DNA from: Prevotellaceae bacterium UBA2744 | GTDB lineage: Bacteria; Bacteroidota; Bacteroidia; Bacteroidales; Bacteroidaceae | Assembly: GCA_002353575.1 (NCBI GenBank) | Contig: DEJQ01000022.1 | Coordinates: 3,317 to 64,285 of the forward strand | Reading direction: 5' to 3' | Length of the DNA stretch: 60,969 bases | Shown here: positions 43,473 to 51,848 of the stretch, one piece after another | Position numbering within the stretch: the first letter of the stretch is position 1 | How the letters are laid out: each line of letters starts with the position of its first letter | Made by a program: the position numbers and the translations under genes | Notes under the pieces: generated by a model | Databases searched by the model: none | What the model saw: only the letters and a program-made list of their open reading frames with translations | Told to the model about the DNA's origin: nothing

Positions 43473-43985
43473 TTTATGTGAATATTATGTTAGTCATTAG
43501 GTTTGTCGTTATTCAGAAGGGGAGAGAGAAAATCATCGATTTTTATGTTCGCCATAATTATATATAATGAAGTGCTCTGGGTTTTCATTCCAGGTAATCA
43601 AATCACACTTGCATTTATAGTATAATGATGGGTATCCCACCTTTTTTATAAGACTTGACAAATGTAGTGGTATTTTTTTTTCCGACCAAGCATTTTCCAA
43701 ATAAAAATGAAAAAAAGAATTGTATTTTTCAAAAAGTAAAATAACAAATGTAAAATATCAAATTTATAAAAGAATTTAAATTATTTAAAAGTGTAAAATT
43801 GGGCAATTGATTTTACTTAAAGAAATACAATGTGCATTTCTAGATAAAAAAATGGTTTAAAATCAAATATATATGATAAAATCAGTAAGATTTACAGAAA
43901 TAAACATAACAAACAGCAGTTATGCATTTAGAATAGAGTGAAATATATCATGTAAAAGAATTTAAACGTAAGAAAATCAAGTAAT

Positions 43986-44005
43986 AAAAGTTTTGCAAAA
44001 CTTTT
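43986..44005. repeat. Perfect 20-bp palindrome in AT-rich region
   Basis: AAAAGTTTTGCAAAACTTTT is its own reverse complement. It could be a protein-binding site; it is a weak terminator candidate since no gene ends nearby. Confidence 0.7.
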
Positions 44006-44514
44006 CGCATATTATTCATGTGTAAAAGTTTAAAAGATATACAAATGTGAAGCAGTCAACCTCGATATAAATATAAACTACCTTTTTAATCAGTGTCTAT
44101 GAATATAAATATGTAAATTTTGCTAGTTGGTTTTACATATATATTTACAAACTGAAAGATGTTTGGGTTACATATTTAAACTTTAAATATGAAAATCGGA
44201 ATTTAATAGAGATTTTTTTAAGAATTCGAATTCCCCTTTGAATATTCTATTTTAGCCCACCTAAAAATGCTGTTTTTCACTTTTAAATCATTTATATTCA
44301 GACATAAATTATTTATTTTTTTTGTCTTGATTTTCTGTTGTAAAAAATTTTGCTGATCCTTTTTTGAGATTCTAAATATGGTTTTTCTTCTTTTTTCTTT
44401 GTTTTATATTCCTTTTTAATGCATTTTATTTACATCGTAAATGTGTATTTTATTTTTTTAGCTCTATTTTTTAAAACAAGAATTTCATACTCGTTGCTGA
44501 GATCACTATTATAA

Positions 44515-44546
44515 TAAAAAAAGCCCAGGGTATTTATTCCCTGGGG
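44515..44546 (-). terminator. Terminator of holA
   Basis: CCCAGGG, an 8-base loop and CCCTGGG, preceded on the + strand by an A run that reads as a T run on the minus strand. It is 44 bp downstream of the holA stop. Confidence 0.8.
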
Positions 44547-44589
44547 TGATATTATTTACGTGGTTGAATGTGTCTTTACTAAATAGCCT

Positions 44590-45618
44590 CTAATGTAGTA
44601 TATAGTATATTAGTTCTCTCATGATTTCACCATCTGTAGTATTTCCTTTCTTTATACCCTTAAGTTTTCCGTCAGACTCCCTTATTTTATCTATAATTTG
44701 CATAGTTTTCATAGCTGTATAAGTTCGCATTGCCTGACTGTACTCCTTTAGTTGCCATTCAGCTTTAAGGTCAAGTTGTTCCATTAGTCCGCGTGGACTT
44801 TTGTCGGGTGAATAATATGCAAGCATAATATTAGAGAAAAAAGTAAATATTGTGGCAATGGTCATATTGGCAGGATTTTCTTTGGGATTAGCCTCAAAGT
44901 AGTCAATTATCTGGTTTGCCTTATATACATCCCTATTTACCAAGGCTGTTCGGAGTTCCCAGTTGTTGAATTCCTTGCTTATACCTATATTTTTCTCTAT
45001 AATTGACGTATTGATCTGTTTGAAGCCTGGAGGAAGTGCTATCGCAAGTTTGTCCAGTTCGCTTGCGATGCGGTTCAGGTCTGAGCCAATGTATTGTGCG
45101 AGCATCATTGTGGCTTGTTGGTCTATGGCAATCTGTTTTCGTTTCAGGTAGTCGTTGATGAATGACGGTAGCATGCCTTCGCGCAGTTTTTTGCTTTCAA
45201 AAACTATGCCAACTTCATTTATGGCTGCTACTAATTTCTTTTTTGAGTCAAGACTGCTGCCTTTGTAGCAAATTACCAAAATCGTGGTCCTTAAGAAATT
45301 TTTTGCGTATGTAGCGAGCTCCTCTATTTTTAACAAATTCTGCGCCTCTTTAACAATTACCACTTGATATTCGCTCATCATGGGGTATCGTCGTGCCGAA
45401 TTGATGATATCTGCGACTTTTGTTTCTCTGGTGCAATATATGATTTGCTGGTTAAAGTCGCGTTCACTATCAGATAAGACATTATCTGCAATATAATCCG
45501 AAATACGGTCTATATAGTATGATTCTTCACCCATAAGCAGATAAATAGGCGCAAATTTGCGATCTTTTATCTGCTGAATAATATCTCTATGTGTGATAGA
45601 AATAGTCTGTTTTGCCAT
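44590..45618 (-). CDS. holA: DNA polymerase III delta subunit
   Basis: Delta opens the sliding clamp as part of the clamp-loader complex. The 342-residue length fits. Typical elements are FAPIYLLMGEESYYIDRISDYI (the family's clamp-loader start, with no complete Walker motif), RRYPMMSEYQVVIVKEAQNLLKIEELATYAKN, and YIGSDLNRIASELDKLAIALP. The gene diverges from the HsdR-N-like gene; their promoters face each other in a palindrome at 45662-45687. Confidence 0.88.
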   Translation of the reverse strand: MAKQTISITHRDIIQQIKDRKFAPIYLLMGEESYYIDRISDYIADNVLSDSERDFNQQIIYCTRETKVADIINSARRYPMMSEYQVVIVKEAQNLLKIEELATYAKNFLRTTILVICYKGSSLDSKKKLVAAINEVGIVFESKKLREGMLPSFINDYLKRKQIAIDQQATMMLAQYIGSDLNRIASELDKLAIALPPGFKQINTSIIEKNIGISKEFNNWELRTALVNRDVYKANQIIDYFEANPKENPANMTIATIFTFFSNIMLAYYSPDKSPRGLMEQLDLKAEWQLKEYSQAMRTYTAMKTMQIIDKIRESDGKLKGIKKGNTTDGEIMRELIYYILH

Positions 45619-45661
45619 AAAAAACTCTCTATAATAGCTGTTTTAAACAGAGAAATATGCT

Positions 45662-45687
45662 TATATTTGCATTCATATGCAAATATA
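45662..45687. promoter_or_regulatory. Palindromic face-to-face promoters of holA and HsdR-N-like gene
   Basis: TATATTTGCAT (45662-45672), TCAT, then ATGCAAATATA (45677-45687) form a perfect 11-bp inverted repeat. Each arm holds a TATATTTG -7 box, one per strand, pointing at the other. The expected start sites overlap, so polymerases on the two strands would compete. Confidence 0.6.
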
Positions 45688-45701
45688 GGAAAATATTAGA
45701 A

Positions 45702-46151
45702 ATGCAGCAACTGAATTTACCTTCATATAATGCCAGGATTACGAAAAATGGGTCGGAATTGAAAATTTTCGACTTTCTGCGCCATAAATATGTGGCTTTA
45801 ACACCAGAGGAGTGGGTCCGGCAAAATTTCGTACATTTTTTAGTGGACATCAAGGGGTATAACCCTACGCTTATGGCAAATGAGGTAGGAATATGCCTAA
45901 ACGGCGTAAAAAAGCGCTGTGACAGCGTTTTGTATTCTCAGGGACTAGTACCACGTATGATTATAGAATATAAGCGTCCTGATGTAGAAATCACGCAGAA
46001 GGTGTTCAATCAGATATGCAGGTATAATCTGGTACTGCATGTTGACTACCTGATTGTAAGTAATGGTATCAGCCATTATTGCTGTAAGATGGATTACGAC
46101 AAGCAGCAATACATGTTTCTCGATGATATACCAAATTACGGGGATTTGTAG
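45702..46151 (+). CDS. HsdR N-terminal-domain (PD-(D/E)XK nuclease-like) protein
   Basis: A 149-residue protein with the fold of the type I restriction subunit R N-terminal domain but no helicase part. The nuclease-type residues are in KRCDSVLYSQGLVPRMIIEYKRPD (Asp ... Glu-x-Lys). The start at 45702 (MQQLNLPSYNARITKNG) is used since the earlier ATG lies before the promoter box. Such stand-alone proteins are common next to holA in this order and are not part of a restriction system here. Biological role unknown. Confidence 0.8.
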   Translation: MQQLNLPSYNARITKNGSELKIFDFLRHKYVALTPEEWVRQNFVHFLVDIKGYNPTLMANEVGICLNGVKKRCDSVLYSQGLVPRMIIEYKRPDVEITQKVFNQICRYNLVLHVDYLIVSNGISHYCCKMDYDKQQYMFLDDIPNYGDL

Positions 46152-46195
46152 GGTAGTATAGCCTGGATTCGTTGCTATACAAGAAAATAAAAAAA

Positions 46196-46222
46196 GGCAT
46201 GCAATTGTGCATGCCCTTTTTT
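46196..46222. terminator. Bidirectional terminator between HsdR-N-like and OmpA-like genes
   Basis: GGCATGCA-ATTG-TGCATGCC, an 8-bp perfect stem, flanked by seven A residues on the left and six T residues on the right. It can serve both convergent genes. A second inverted repeat GTATAGC/GCTATAC lies at 46156-46180. Confidence 0.8.
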
Positions 46223-46241
46223 ATTTTATATCTGACTGCAA

Positions 46242-47315
46242 TTAACGTGCAGAGATGATAGCGATACGGTTAGAAGCAGAACCAGTTACACCCTGACCAA
46301 CAGCTGTGTTAACTGTAACGCCCTTGCTCTTGAGGTATTCTGCAACAGCGTCAGCACGCTTCTGAGAAAGCTTCTTGTTGTAAGCTGAGCTACCTTCTGG
46401 AGATGCAGTAGCAATGATTTCAACAGCACCCTTAACCTTGTCGAGGTCAGCCTTAGCTTCTGCAGTAAGAGCAGCAGAACCCTGAGCGAATGTTACGACT
46501 GTTGTAGCAGCGATAGCTGAAGCAACTGGCTTTTCAACAACTTTCTCAACAACCTTTTCAACAACAACCTCTTTTGGTTTCTTAGCGAGTTCGTCGTTCA
46601 GGCGAGCGATTTCAGCACGGAGAGCGCTGTCATCATACATCTTGAAGTAGTGAGTACCGTTGCTGTTACCGAAGTGGTAGATGTAAGCAGCCATAAGGTG
46701 GAGTTCAGCCTTTGAAGCTTTGAGTGGGAAACCTGTGTTAGCAGTTCCGCCGATAGTCCAGTCGATAGCTGGCTGAATACGGATTGTGTGAGCCTTAGCA
46801 GCACCAAGGTTGAAAAGGAGGTCAACACCGGTCTTACCGTCAACGTGGTTGCCATACTTTAATTTCTGACCTGGAGCGTAAGCGTGTGTCCAACCGAGAC
46901 CTGCAACCAAACCTACTTCGAATGAACGTGGAACACCCTTGTAACCACCGAAGAGGTTAGAGAGGTTCAAAGTAGCGTTTACACCTACATAGTGACCGCG
47001 AACGATAGTCTTGTAACCGTTAGCTGTTTCGTTAAAGTGAATTCTTGGCTGAGCTTCGTTTCCGTATGCGTGAGAACCAAACCAGAAAGTTCCCTCGATT
47101 TCAGCGCCCCATACTGGAGTAAACTGCTTACCAACGAATACTGAAGCTGTTCCGTTCAATGGGAAAATCTTCTTTAACTTAAGTGGAGTAGCAACACCGC
47201 CACCGATACCGATGTAGAAGTTGTCAAATGGCTTCTGAGCTACGAGAGCTGTTTCAGCGCTTGCGCTTAAAACTGTTGCCATAGCAATGGCAAAACTCAA
47301 GAAAAATCTCTTCAT
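46242..47315 (-). CDS. OmpA-family outer-membrane protein
   Basis: A 357-residue protein with signal peptide (MKRFFLSFAIAMATVLSASA), an N-terminal beta-barrel (about 25-235), a short coiled stretch with a repeated VVEKVVEKVVEKP hinge, and a C-terminal OmpA-like peptidoglycan-binding domain (VVTFAQGSAALTAEAKADLDKV, SQKRADAVAEYLKSKGV, SNRIAIISAR). Likely an abundant structural porin that links the outer membrane to the wall. It has a ~120-base leader from its promoter at 47444. Confidence 0.88.
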   Translation of the reverse strand: MKRFFLSFAIAMATVLSASAETALVAQKPFDNFYIGIGGGVATPLKLKKIFPLNGTASVFVGKQFTPVWGAEIEGTFWFGSHAYGNEAQPRIHFNETANGYKTIVRGHYVGVNATLNLSNLFGGYKGVPRSFEVGLVAGLGWTHAYAPGQKLKYGNHVDGKTGVDLLFNLGAAKAHTIRIQPAIDWTIGGTANTGFPLKASKAELHLMAAYIYHFGNSNGTHYFKMYDDSALRAEIARLNDELAKKPKEVVVEKVVEKVVEKPVASAIAATTVVTFAQGSAALTAEAKADLDKVKGAVEIIATASPEGSSAYNKKLSQKRADAVAEYLKSKGVTVNTAVGQGVTGSASNRIAIISAR

Positions 47316-47443
47316 GTCTTTTAAGTTTTTGTTAATAATAAAGTTTATAAAATTTGAAATGTTTTTTATATAGTTTCAATTGACTAATGCTTTTCCTTAA
47401 TGATAAGAAGCAATTTTGTTTTAAATTTACTTTAAAATCGTGG

Positions 47444-47451
47444 CAAAGGTA
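47444..47451 (-). promoter_or_regulatory. -7 box of OmpA-like gene
   Basis: Minus-strand TACCTTTG. The leader of about 120 bases (47316-47436) is long and AT-rich, as often seen for abundant outer-membrane proteins. Confidence 0.55.
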
Positions 47452-47536
47452 GAAAAAATAGTTTTACACAATGAAATTTTTTTTATATTTTTTTTATTAA
47501 AAATTCTATTATGTACTATTTTTTCCATTTCTTATG

Positions 47537-48373
47537 CTAAATTTCCTCTTTTTCGTCCTTCTTGTTGCGTCTTCCTATTTTCTTCTTAGGTTTTTCTTCT
47601 TGAGAAGTAGTTGTTTGTACTCCGGCAAGTTCTGGGTCGATGAGGATTCTTCCGCAGTATTCGCAAACGATGATTTTCTTTCTCATACGCACATCCAGTT
47701 GGCGCTGTGGCGGGATTTTGGCGAAGCAGCCGCCGCATGCATCACGTTGAACGTAAACGATGCCGAGGCCGTTGCGTGAGTTTTTACGGATTCGTTTGAA
47801 TGCCTGAAGCAGACGTGGTTCGATAGAGAGTTCAAGGTTCTTTGACTTTTCGCGCAGTTTCTCTTCCTCTGCCTTAGTTTCGGCGATGATCTCGTCGAGT
47901 TCGTTTTTCTTTATTTCCAGGTCTTGGCTGCGTCCTTCCAGAATCTGTTTATTCTTCTCCAGGTATTCTTCCTTGCTCTTCTCCTGGGTTGTAGCCTCAC
48001 GGATGCGCTTATTGCAGAGTTCTACTTCCAGTTGCTGGAATTCGATTTCCTTGTTCAACAGGTCGTATTCGCGGTTGTTAGCTACATTATCGAGTTGCTC
48101 CTTGTATTTAGTCAGTTGCTGAGACGCAAGTTCGATTTTAGTTTTCATCTCGTTGATGCGTGAGCGCAAATCGCTGACATCTTTCTGAGTGTTCTCGATT
48201 CGTGTTTTGAGTCCTTCGATTTCGTCTTCCAGGTCTTCTACCTCAAGTGGAAGTTCGCCTCTCAGAATACGGATCTTGTCGATTTCCGACAACATCAACT
48301 GCAACTGGTAAAGGTTTCTCAGCTTTTCCTCTACCGACATTTCAGTAGATACAGATTCTTTTTTCTTTGCCAT
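47537..48373 (-). CDS. Zinc-ribbon coiled-coil protein (DUF164/C4-type)
   Basis: A 278-residue cytosolic protein. About residues 15-190 form a long antiparallel coiled coil rich in Glu/Lys/Leu heptads. A zinc ribbon follows with two CxxC pairs (CGGCFAKIPPQ ... VCEYCGRILIDPEL), then a Lys/Glu-rich tail. The architecture is that of CT398/HP0958-like proteins, some of which act as chaperones. It lies 3 bp after the Nif3-like gene and the pair is conserved in this order. Confidence 0.85.
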   Translation of the reverse strand: MAKKKESVSTEMSVEEKLRNLYQLQLMLSEIDKIRILRGELPLEVEDLEDEIEGLKTRIENTQKDVSDLRSRINEMKTKIELASQQLTKYKEQLDNVANNREYDLLNKEIEFQQLEVELCNKRIREATTQEKSKEEYLEKNKQILEGRSQDLEIKKNELDEIIAETKAEEEKLREKSKNLELSIEPRLLQAFKRIRKNSRNGLGIVYVQRDACGGCFAKIPPQRQLDVRMRKKIIVCEYCGRILIDPELAGVQTTTSQEEKPKKKIGRRNKKDEKEEI

Positions 48374-48376
48374 AAA

Positions 48377-49159
48377 TTATAAATAGTTTATTGGATTGGT
48401 TTTTATTGTTGTATTATACACAGGTATGTTTTGGTCTGCTTTTTTTATTATGTCATGCAAAATTTCTATAGTGTATTTCTCGCTTTCGTAATGTCCTAAC
48501 TCTAACATCATCAGGTTATCTTCATGTCCGAAAAACCTGTGATATCCTATTTCTCCGGTTATGAACGCGTCACATCCTTTCTTTATCGCTTCAGGGATAA
48601 GGAAGTTTCCTGCTCCTCCGCATACGGCTACCCGGCTTATCGTATCTCCTTGCCAGTCATTGTACCTTAAGGCTTCTACATTGAATGTCTTTTTTATGTG
48701 TTGCAGAAAGTCTGCTTTGGACATCGGATTCTTCAGTATGCCTACAATACCTTCTCCCGCATCTGCTCCTTCTTTAGGTGAAAGCCATTCGATATTCGTT
48801 AGTCCTGTTTTTTCAGCAATCTTATAGTTTACTCCACCTCGTGCTGAATCCAGATTTGTGTGTGCTGCATAAATGGTGATGTCATTCTTTATAGCTTTCA
48901 CAACACAACGCTCGATATAGTTCTTTCCTGAGATTGATTTAAGCGGAGCGAACAAAAGAGGGTGGTGGCTGACGATTATGTTACAGCCTCGGGCAATAGC
49001 CTCGTCGATGACATCCTCTGTGACGTCAAGACACAATAAAACCCCTGACGTCTCTGCATCCTTTGCTAATCCAATCTGCAATCCGGCGTTATCGTAACTG
49101 TCTTGCAGGGCCAAAGGAGCAAAATCTTCAAGGGCACCTATAATTTGCCTAATATACAT
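48377..49159 (-). CDS. Nif3-like dinuclear metal centre protein (YbgI family)
   Basis: A 260-residue member of the NIF3/YbgI family, ring-forming proteins with a dinuclear metal site. Metal-ligand regions: VSHHPLLFAPLKSI with the His pair, YAAHTNLDSARGGVN and, near the end, GEIGYHRFFGHEDNLMMLELGHYESE. I start at 49159 (MYIRQIIGALEDFAPL) because the -7 box is at 49193-49200 and the longer reading begins within it. The biochemical role is uncertain; GTP cyclohydrolase I type 2 labels in databases are not well supported. Confidence 0.87.
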   Translation of the reverse strand: MYIRQIIGALEDFAPLALQDSYDNAGLQIGLAKDAETSGVLLCLDVTEDVIDEAIARGCNIIVSHHPLLFAPLKSISGKNYIERCVVKAIKNDITIYAAHTNLDSARGGVNYKIAEKTGLTNIEWLSPKEGADAGEGIVGILKNPMSKADFLQHIKKTFNVEALRYNDWQGDTISRVAVCGGAGNFLIPEAIKKGCDAFITGEIGYHRFFGHEDNLMMLELGHYESEKYTIEILHDIIKKADQNIPVYNTTIKTNPINYL

Positions 49160-49192
49160 GAAAAATAGTCGTTTGTTAACGATTTCACGCTG

Positions 49193-49200
49193 CAAAGGTA
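49193..49200 (-). promoter_or_regulatory. -7 box of nif3-like/zinc-ribbon operon
   Basis: Minus-strand TACCTTTG, 34 bp before the start codon at 49159. Confidence 0.55.
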
Positions 49201-49229
49201 CGTTTTTTATTTAAATTATAAAAAGAAAA

Positions 49230-49250
49230 GGAGATTTTTTGAAAATCTCC
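49230..49250 (-). terminator. Terminator of FadL-like gene
   Basis: GGAGATTTT-TTG-AAAATCTCC, a perfect 9-bp stem; on the minus strand it is followed by CTTTTCTTTTTATAA. It lies 59 bp after the stop. Confidence 0.65.
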
Positions 49251-49308
49251 CTTCCTTCTTATATATTGAAAATGTATGAGTATTTAAGTGTAATTACTCT
49301 TAGATATG

Positions 49309-50907
49309 TTAAAAATCCAGTGTCACGCCAACGCCGAAAACTCTGTTTGTACGGTCGAACTTATCAGTGCCTGCAACCTGATCCGCACTCTTGATTATGT
49401 CTCTTGCGACGAGTGCCTGTGGGGCTGAAACGCCAGTAGGCAGAGTGTAACCGAGCGACTTAATTGCCTTTGCTGCGAGTCCGTTGTAATCAGCCTGAGT
49501 GCGTTCGTATGTGTTGTATAGTGTTTGGAAGTATGCTGCTTCAACTGCAACAACGTGGCTGATTTGCCATTTCACACCAAAACCGAACGTATTGGAGTTT
49601 GTCACAAACGAGATGTCACGCATGTAGGCATCAGTATTGGGGTAGCGTGTAGTTTGCCATCCGCCGCTTATGGTCCATCCCTTTATGAAATCCCACTCAG
49701 CTCCGGCTGTGATTTCCCATGTTCCTCCGCTCAGCAGCTTATTCTCATCACCATATTTTGTGGCCTGCTTATCCCAATAATAGTGGAAACCGCCATTGAT
49801 TCTCAGGACTTTGATTGGAGAATACATAGCACCTACGGTAAGTATTGATGGGATATCTTCCGAAATAGTCTGTCCGTCATTGTACTTGTCTAATCCGTGT
49901 CCGTCGGTATTCTCGTTATAGCTTTCGTTTTTCAGTCTCAGTCGTGTCTTGAATTCAAACTTAGCTGCCAGATTCCAGTGTTCATTAATCTTCCAGTCGA
50001 TGCCGATTATCGGAGTCAGACCCCATCCGGCTTGGTTACAGTTCAAACCGATATTTCCTGTCATGTCTGCCAACTGATATCCTCTGTCGTCAATTGCTTT
50101 ATGCATATTATCAATTTGAGCAGTATAGGCAGGAGCTACCTTTTTAATTTCTTCGAGTCTATTATGCTGTTCGTTAATCCATTGGCGTGCAGATACATAT
50201 TGATTATCCTGTGTCATCAGCTGTATGTTCTTGACATATCCGAAATAGTTGTTTGTAGCATAAATCAGGCGTAAACCTCCATAGATGCTTAAGTTGTCAG
50301 TTATCTTGCGGGCAGCACCTAACTGGAAACCGTACTGGTAGGAGCGTCCTCGCATGAAAGTATCGAATTTGTATCCGTTCTTGAATGGATGTACGTCATT
50401 GCCTGCCAAATCCTTAGACGAGAATGTAGATGCGACCATCGACAATGCTGATACGGCTGATTCAAATGATGGCAGACCATTGTTATACTGACATTTACCG
50501 CCACCGCCTACAAGTCCGAAATTGAAGCTGAACGACCATTTGCTATCCTTTGTGTTATATGCAAATTGTAGTGAGGGTAGGATAGGGGCATCTGCATTAC
50601 CTTCGAAGGTTTTTGTTGTGGCGCCATTGTTTTTTGCTCCAAATGCGAATGGAGCATAGGTAGATGTGACATCGCGATCCTGATGCACGTTCATAATATT
50701 TATAGCCATGTGGAATCCTGGGGCCATGAATGCAGTACCGGCTGGGTTGTTGTACAGGGCACTTATGCCTATCACAGCGTCTTGCGAAGGGTTACGCAAG
50801 AAAGAAATACTCTGGTTCGTATTTGTTTGATAACCTCCAGCCAAAGCTGGCATTGTAAGTATAGCCATACATATTGCGGCTATACTTCTTGCATAAAATT
50901 TTACCAT
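49309..50907 (-). CDS. FadL/OmpP1/TodX-type outer-membrane transporter
   Basis: A 532-residue outer-membrane protein with a signal peptide (ending MPALA). The mature start GGYQTNTNQSISFLRNPSQDAVIGISALYNNPAG is the family's N-terminal hatch, with the NPAG motif. The remainder is barrel strands, ending GVGVTLDF with terminal Phe. FadL relatives pass hydrophobic molecules such as fatty acids or aromatics. No catabolic genes are beside it, so the ligand stays open. Promoter box TACCTTTG (minus strand) at 50939-50946. Confidence 0.87.
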   Translation of the reverse strand: MVKFYARSIAAICMAILTMPALAGGYQTNTNQSISFLRNPSQDAVIGISALYNNPAGTAFMAPGFHMAINIMNVHQDRDVTSTYAPFAFGAKNNGATTKTFEGNADAPILPSLQFAYNTKDSKWSFSFNFGLVGGGGKCQYNNGLPSFESAVSALSMVASTFSSKDLAGNDVHPFKNGYKFDTFMRGRSYQYGFQLGAARKITDNLSIYGGLRLIYATNNYFGYVKNIQLMTQDNQYVSARQWINEQHNRLEEIKKVAPAYTAQIDNMHKAIDDRGYQLADMTGNIGLNCNQAGWGLTPIIGIDWKINEHWNLAAKFEFKTRLRLKNESYNENTDGHGLDKYNDGQTISEDIPSILTVGAMYSPIKVLRINGGFHYYWDKQATKYGDENKLLSGGTWEITAGAEWDFIKGWTISGGWQTTRYPNTDAYMRDISFVTNSNTFGFGVKWQISHVVAVEAAYFQTLYNTYERTQADYNGLAAKAIKSLGYTLPTGVSAPQALVARDIIKSADQVAGTDKFDRTNRVFGVGVTLDF

Positions 50908-50938
50908 TGATCTAACCTTTTTATCTTAAAATCCGATG

Positions 50939-50946
50939 CAAAGGTA
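50939..50946 (-). promoter_or_regulatory. -7 box of FadL-like gene
   Basis: Minus-strand TACCTTTG, 32 bp before the start codon. Confidence 0.55.
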
Positions 50947-51074
50947 TGTTAATTCTGTGTACCAAAGGAACAAAATTGAATAAAAATTGAACAATAGAGT
51001 CGAATTTGCTACATTTGGAACAATTTCTTGTTCTTATTTTGTTTATGATACGGGATAAAAATGGTTAAGAAGTT

Positions 51075-51848
51075 TCAGAACTCGATATATGGCAGCAACT
51101 TATCTATTTCCTCTTTTGTGAAAATAAAAATGCTTCTCAGTTCTTCCTCATTCTTTATTCTTCCCCTTAGTCTGCGATGATTTTTTAGTGCTCTTGCTTG
51201 TTTGTAGCTGATATAAGGATGTTTGTAAAGAACCCTCAGAGAGTCATCGTTTATATTCAGTTTTGTTACTTGGTGCGCCGAATCCACCTTGAACCACACC
51301 AGCAGATCGTCAGTGAAATATTTGCATTCCAGCAATTGTTCTTTTGAATGGAAACCTCCCAGACGTTCACGTTGTCTTATTATTATACTGGCTATCGTAG
51401 CTCCTATTCCTGGAATTCTGCACAGAGTAGTAGAGTCAGCCGTGTTAGCATCGACAATGGTTAGCGTCTTGAATTTCTCATTCCTGTACAGAGCCCTTCT
51501 TTTCCCTATGCTGTCATTGTTCTGTGACAGACTGTCAATCATTCTCGTTCCATACAAGTTCTCTGCCTTATAGCTTTTATCCTTTCTGTACTTTTTCTTG
51601 TTATATCCGTTGCTATACTTGTACTTGTATTTGTACTTATATTCGTACTTGTAGTCTTTCTTGTAATATTTCTTCTTCTGCTGCCGTTTTCTGTATTCCC
51701 ATTTAGCTTTTGGTTGTTGAGTGGCGGGTTGTTCCGCGGGTATGTTTTCTCTCAGGAAAAAGATACCTGCTGCAAATAAAATAATAACAGAGAGCAGGAT
51801 TATAGTTTTCCGCTCTCTGTTATTAAAGTTATGTTTTGGATTGCTCAT
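51075..51848 (-). CDS. Membrane-anchored helix-hairpin-helix protein with Lys/Tyr repeat
   Basis: A 257-residue protein: one N-terminal membrane helix (TIILLSVIILFAAGIFFL), a strongly basic low-complexity part (about 50-95) with alternating Lys and Tyr (YKYEYKYKYKYKYS), and two ComEA-like helix-hairpin-helix modules (ANTADSTTLCRIPGIGATIASIIIRQRERLGG, and LYKHPYISYKQARALKNHRRLRG). The layout suggests DNA binding on the outer face of the inner membrane, as ComEA does in DNA uptake. Whether it works in competence is not known. It overlaps nadC by 4 bp. Confidence 0.82.
   Translation of the reverse strand: MSNPKHNFNNRERKTIILLSVIILFAAGIFFLRENIPAEQPATQQPKAKWEYRKRQQKKKYYKKDYKYEYKYKYKYKYSNGYNKKKYRKDKSYKAENLYGTRMIDSLSQNNDSIGKRRALYRNEKFKTLTIVDANTADSTTLCRIPGIGATIASIIIRQRERLGGFHSKEQLLECKYFTDDLLVWFKVDSAHQVTKLNINDDSLRVLYKHPYISYKQARALKNHRRLRGRIKNEEELRSIFIFTKEEIDKLLPYIEF

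Larger units (their letters stand above)
43473..44589. other. 1.1-kb AT-rich gene-free stretch
   Basis: No ORF with family features is seen on either strand. By eye the G+C is far lower than in flanking genes. Contents noted: possible HTH-gene promoter (43659-43666), a perfect 20-bp palindrome AAAAGTTTTGCAAAACTTTT (43986-44005), a GAATTCGAATTC palindrome (44222-44233), many TGTAAA words on both strands, and the holA terminator at the right edge. No DnaA-box cluster was found. Confidence 0.7.

Noticed and set aside
43546..43570. dif-like site (CATAATTATATATAATG)
   Set aside because: The arms do not fit an 11-6-11 XerC/XerD layout, and I do not know the dif consensus of this group well enough to call it.
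43473..44514. Replication origin
   Set aside because: No cluster of DnaA-type boxes was found and dnaA/dnaN are absent. AT richness alone is not enough.
42933..44589. Prophage or mobile-element remnant
   Set aside because: Only an XRE-type gene and AT-rich DNA are present; no integrase, capsid, transposase or attachment repeats are seen. The encapsulin at 7943 has an HK97 fold but metabolic neighbours.
45702..46151. Type I restriction system
   Set aside because: Only a 149-residue nuclease-like domain is present, with no helicase part, HsdM or HsdS.
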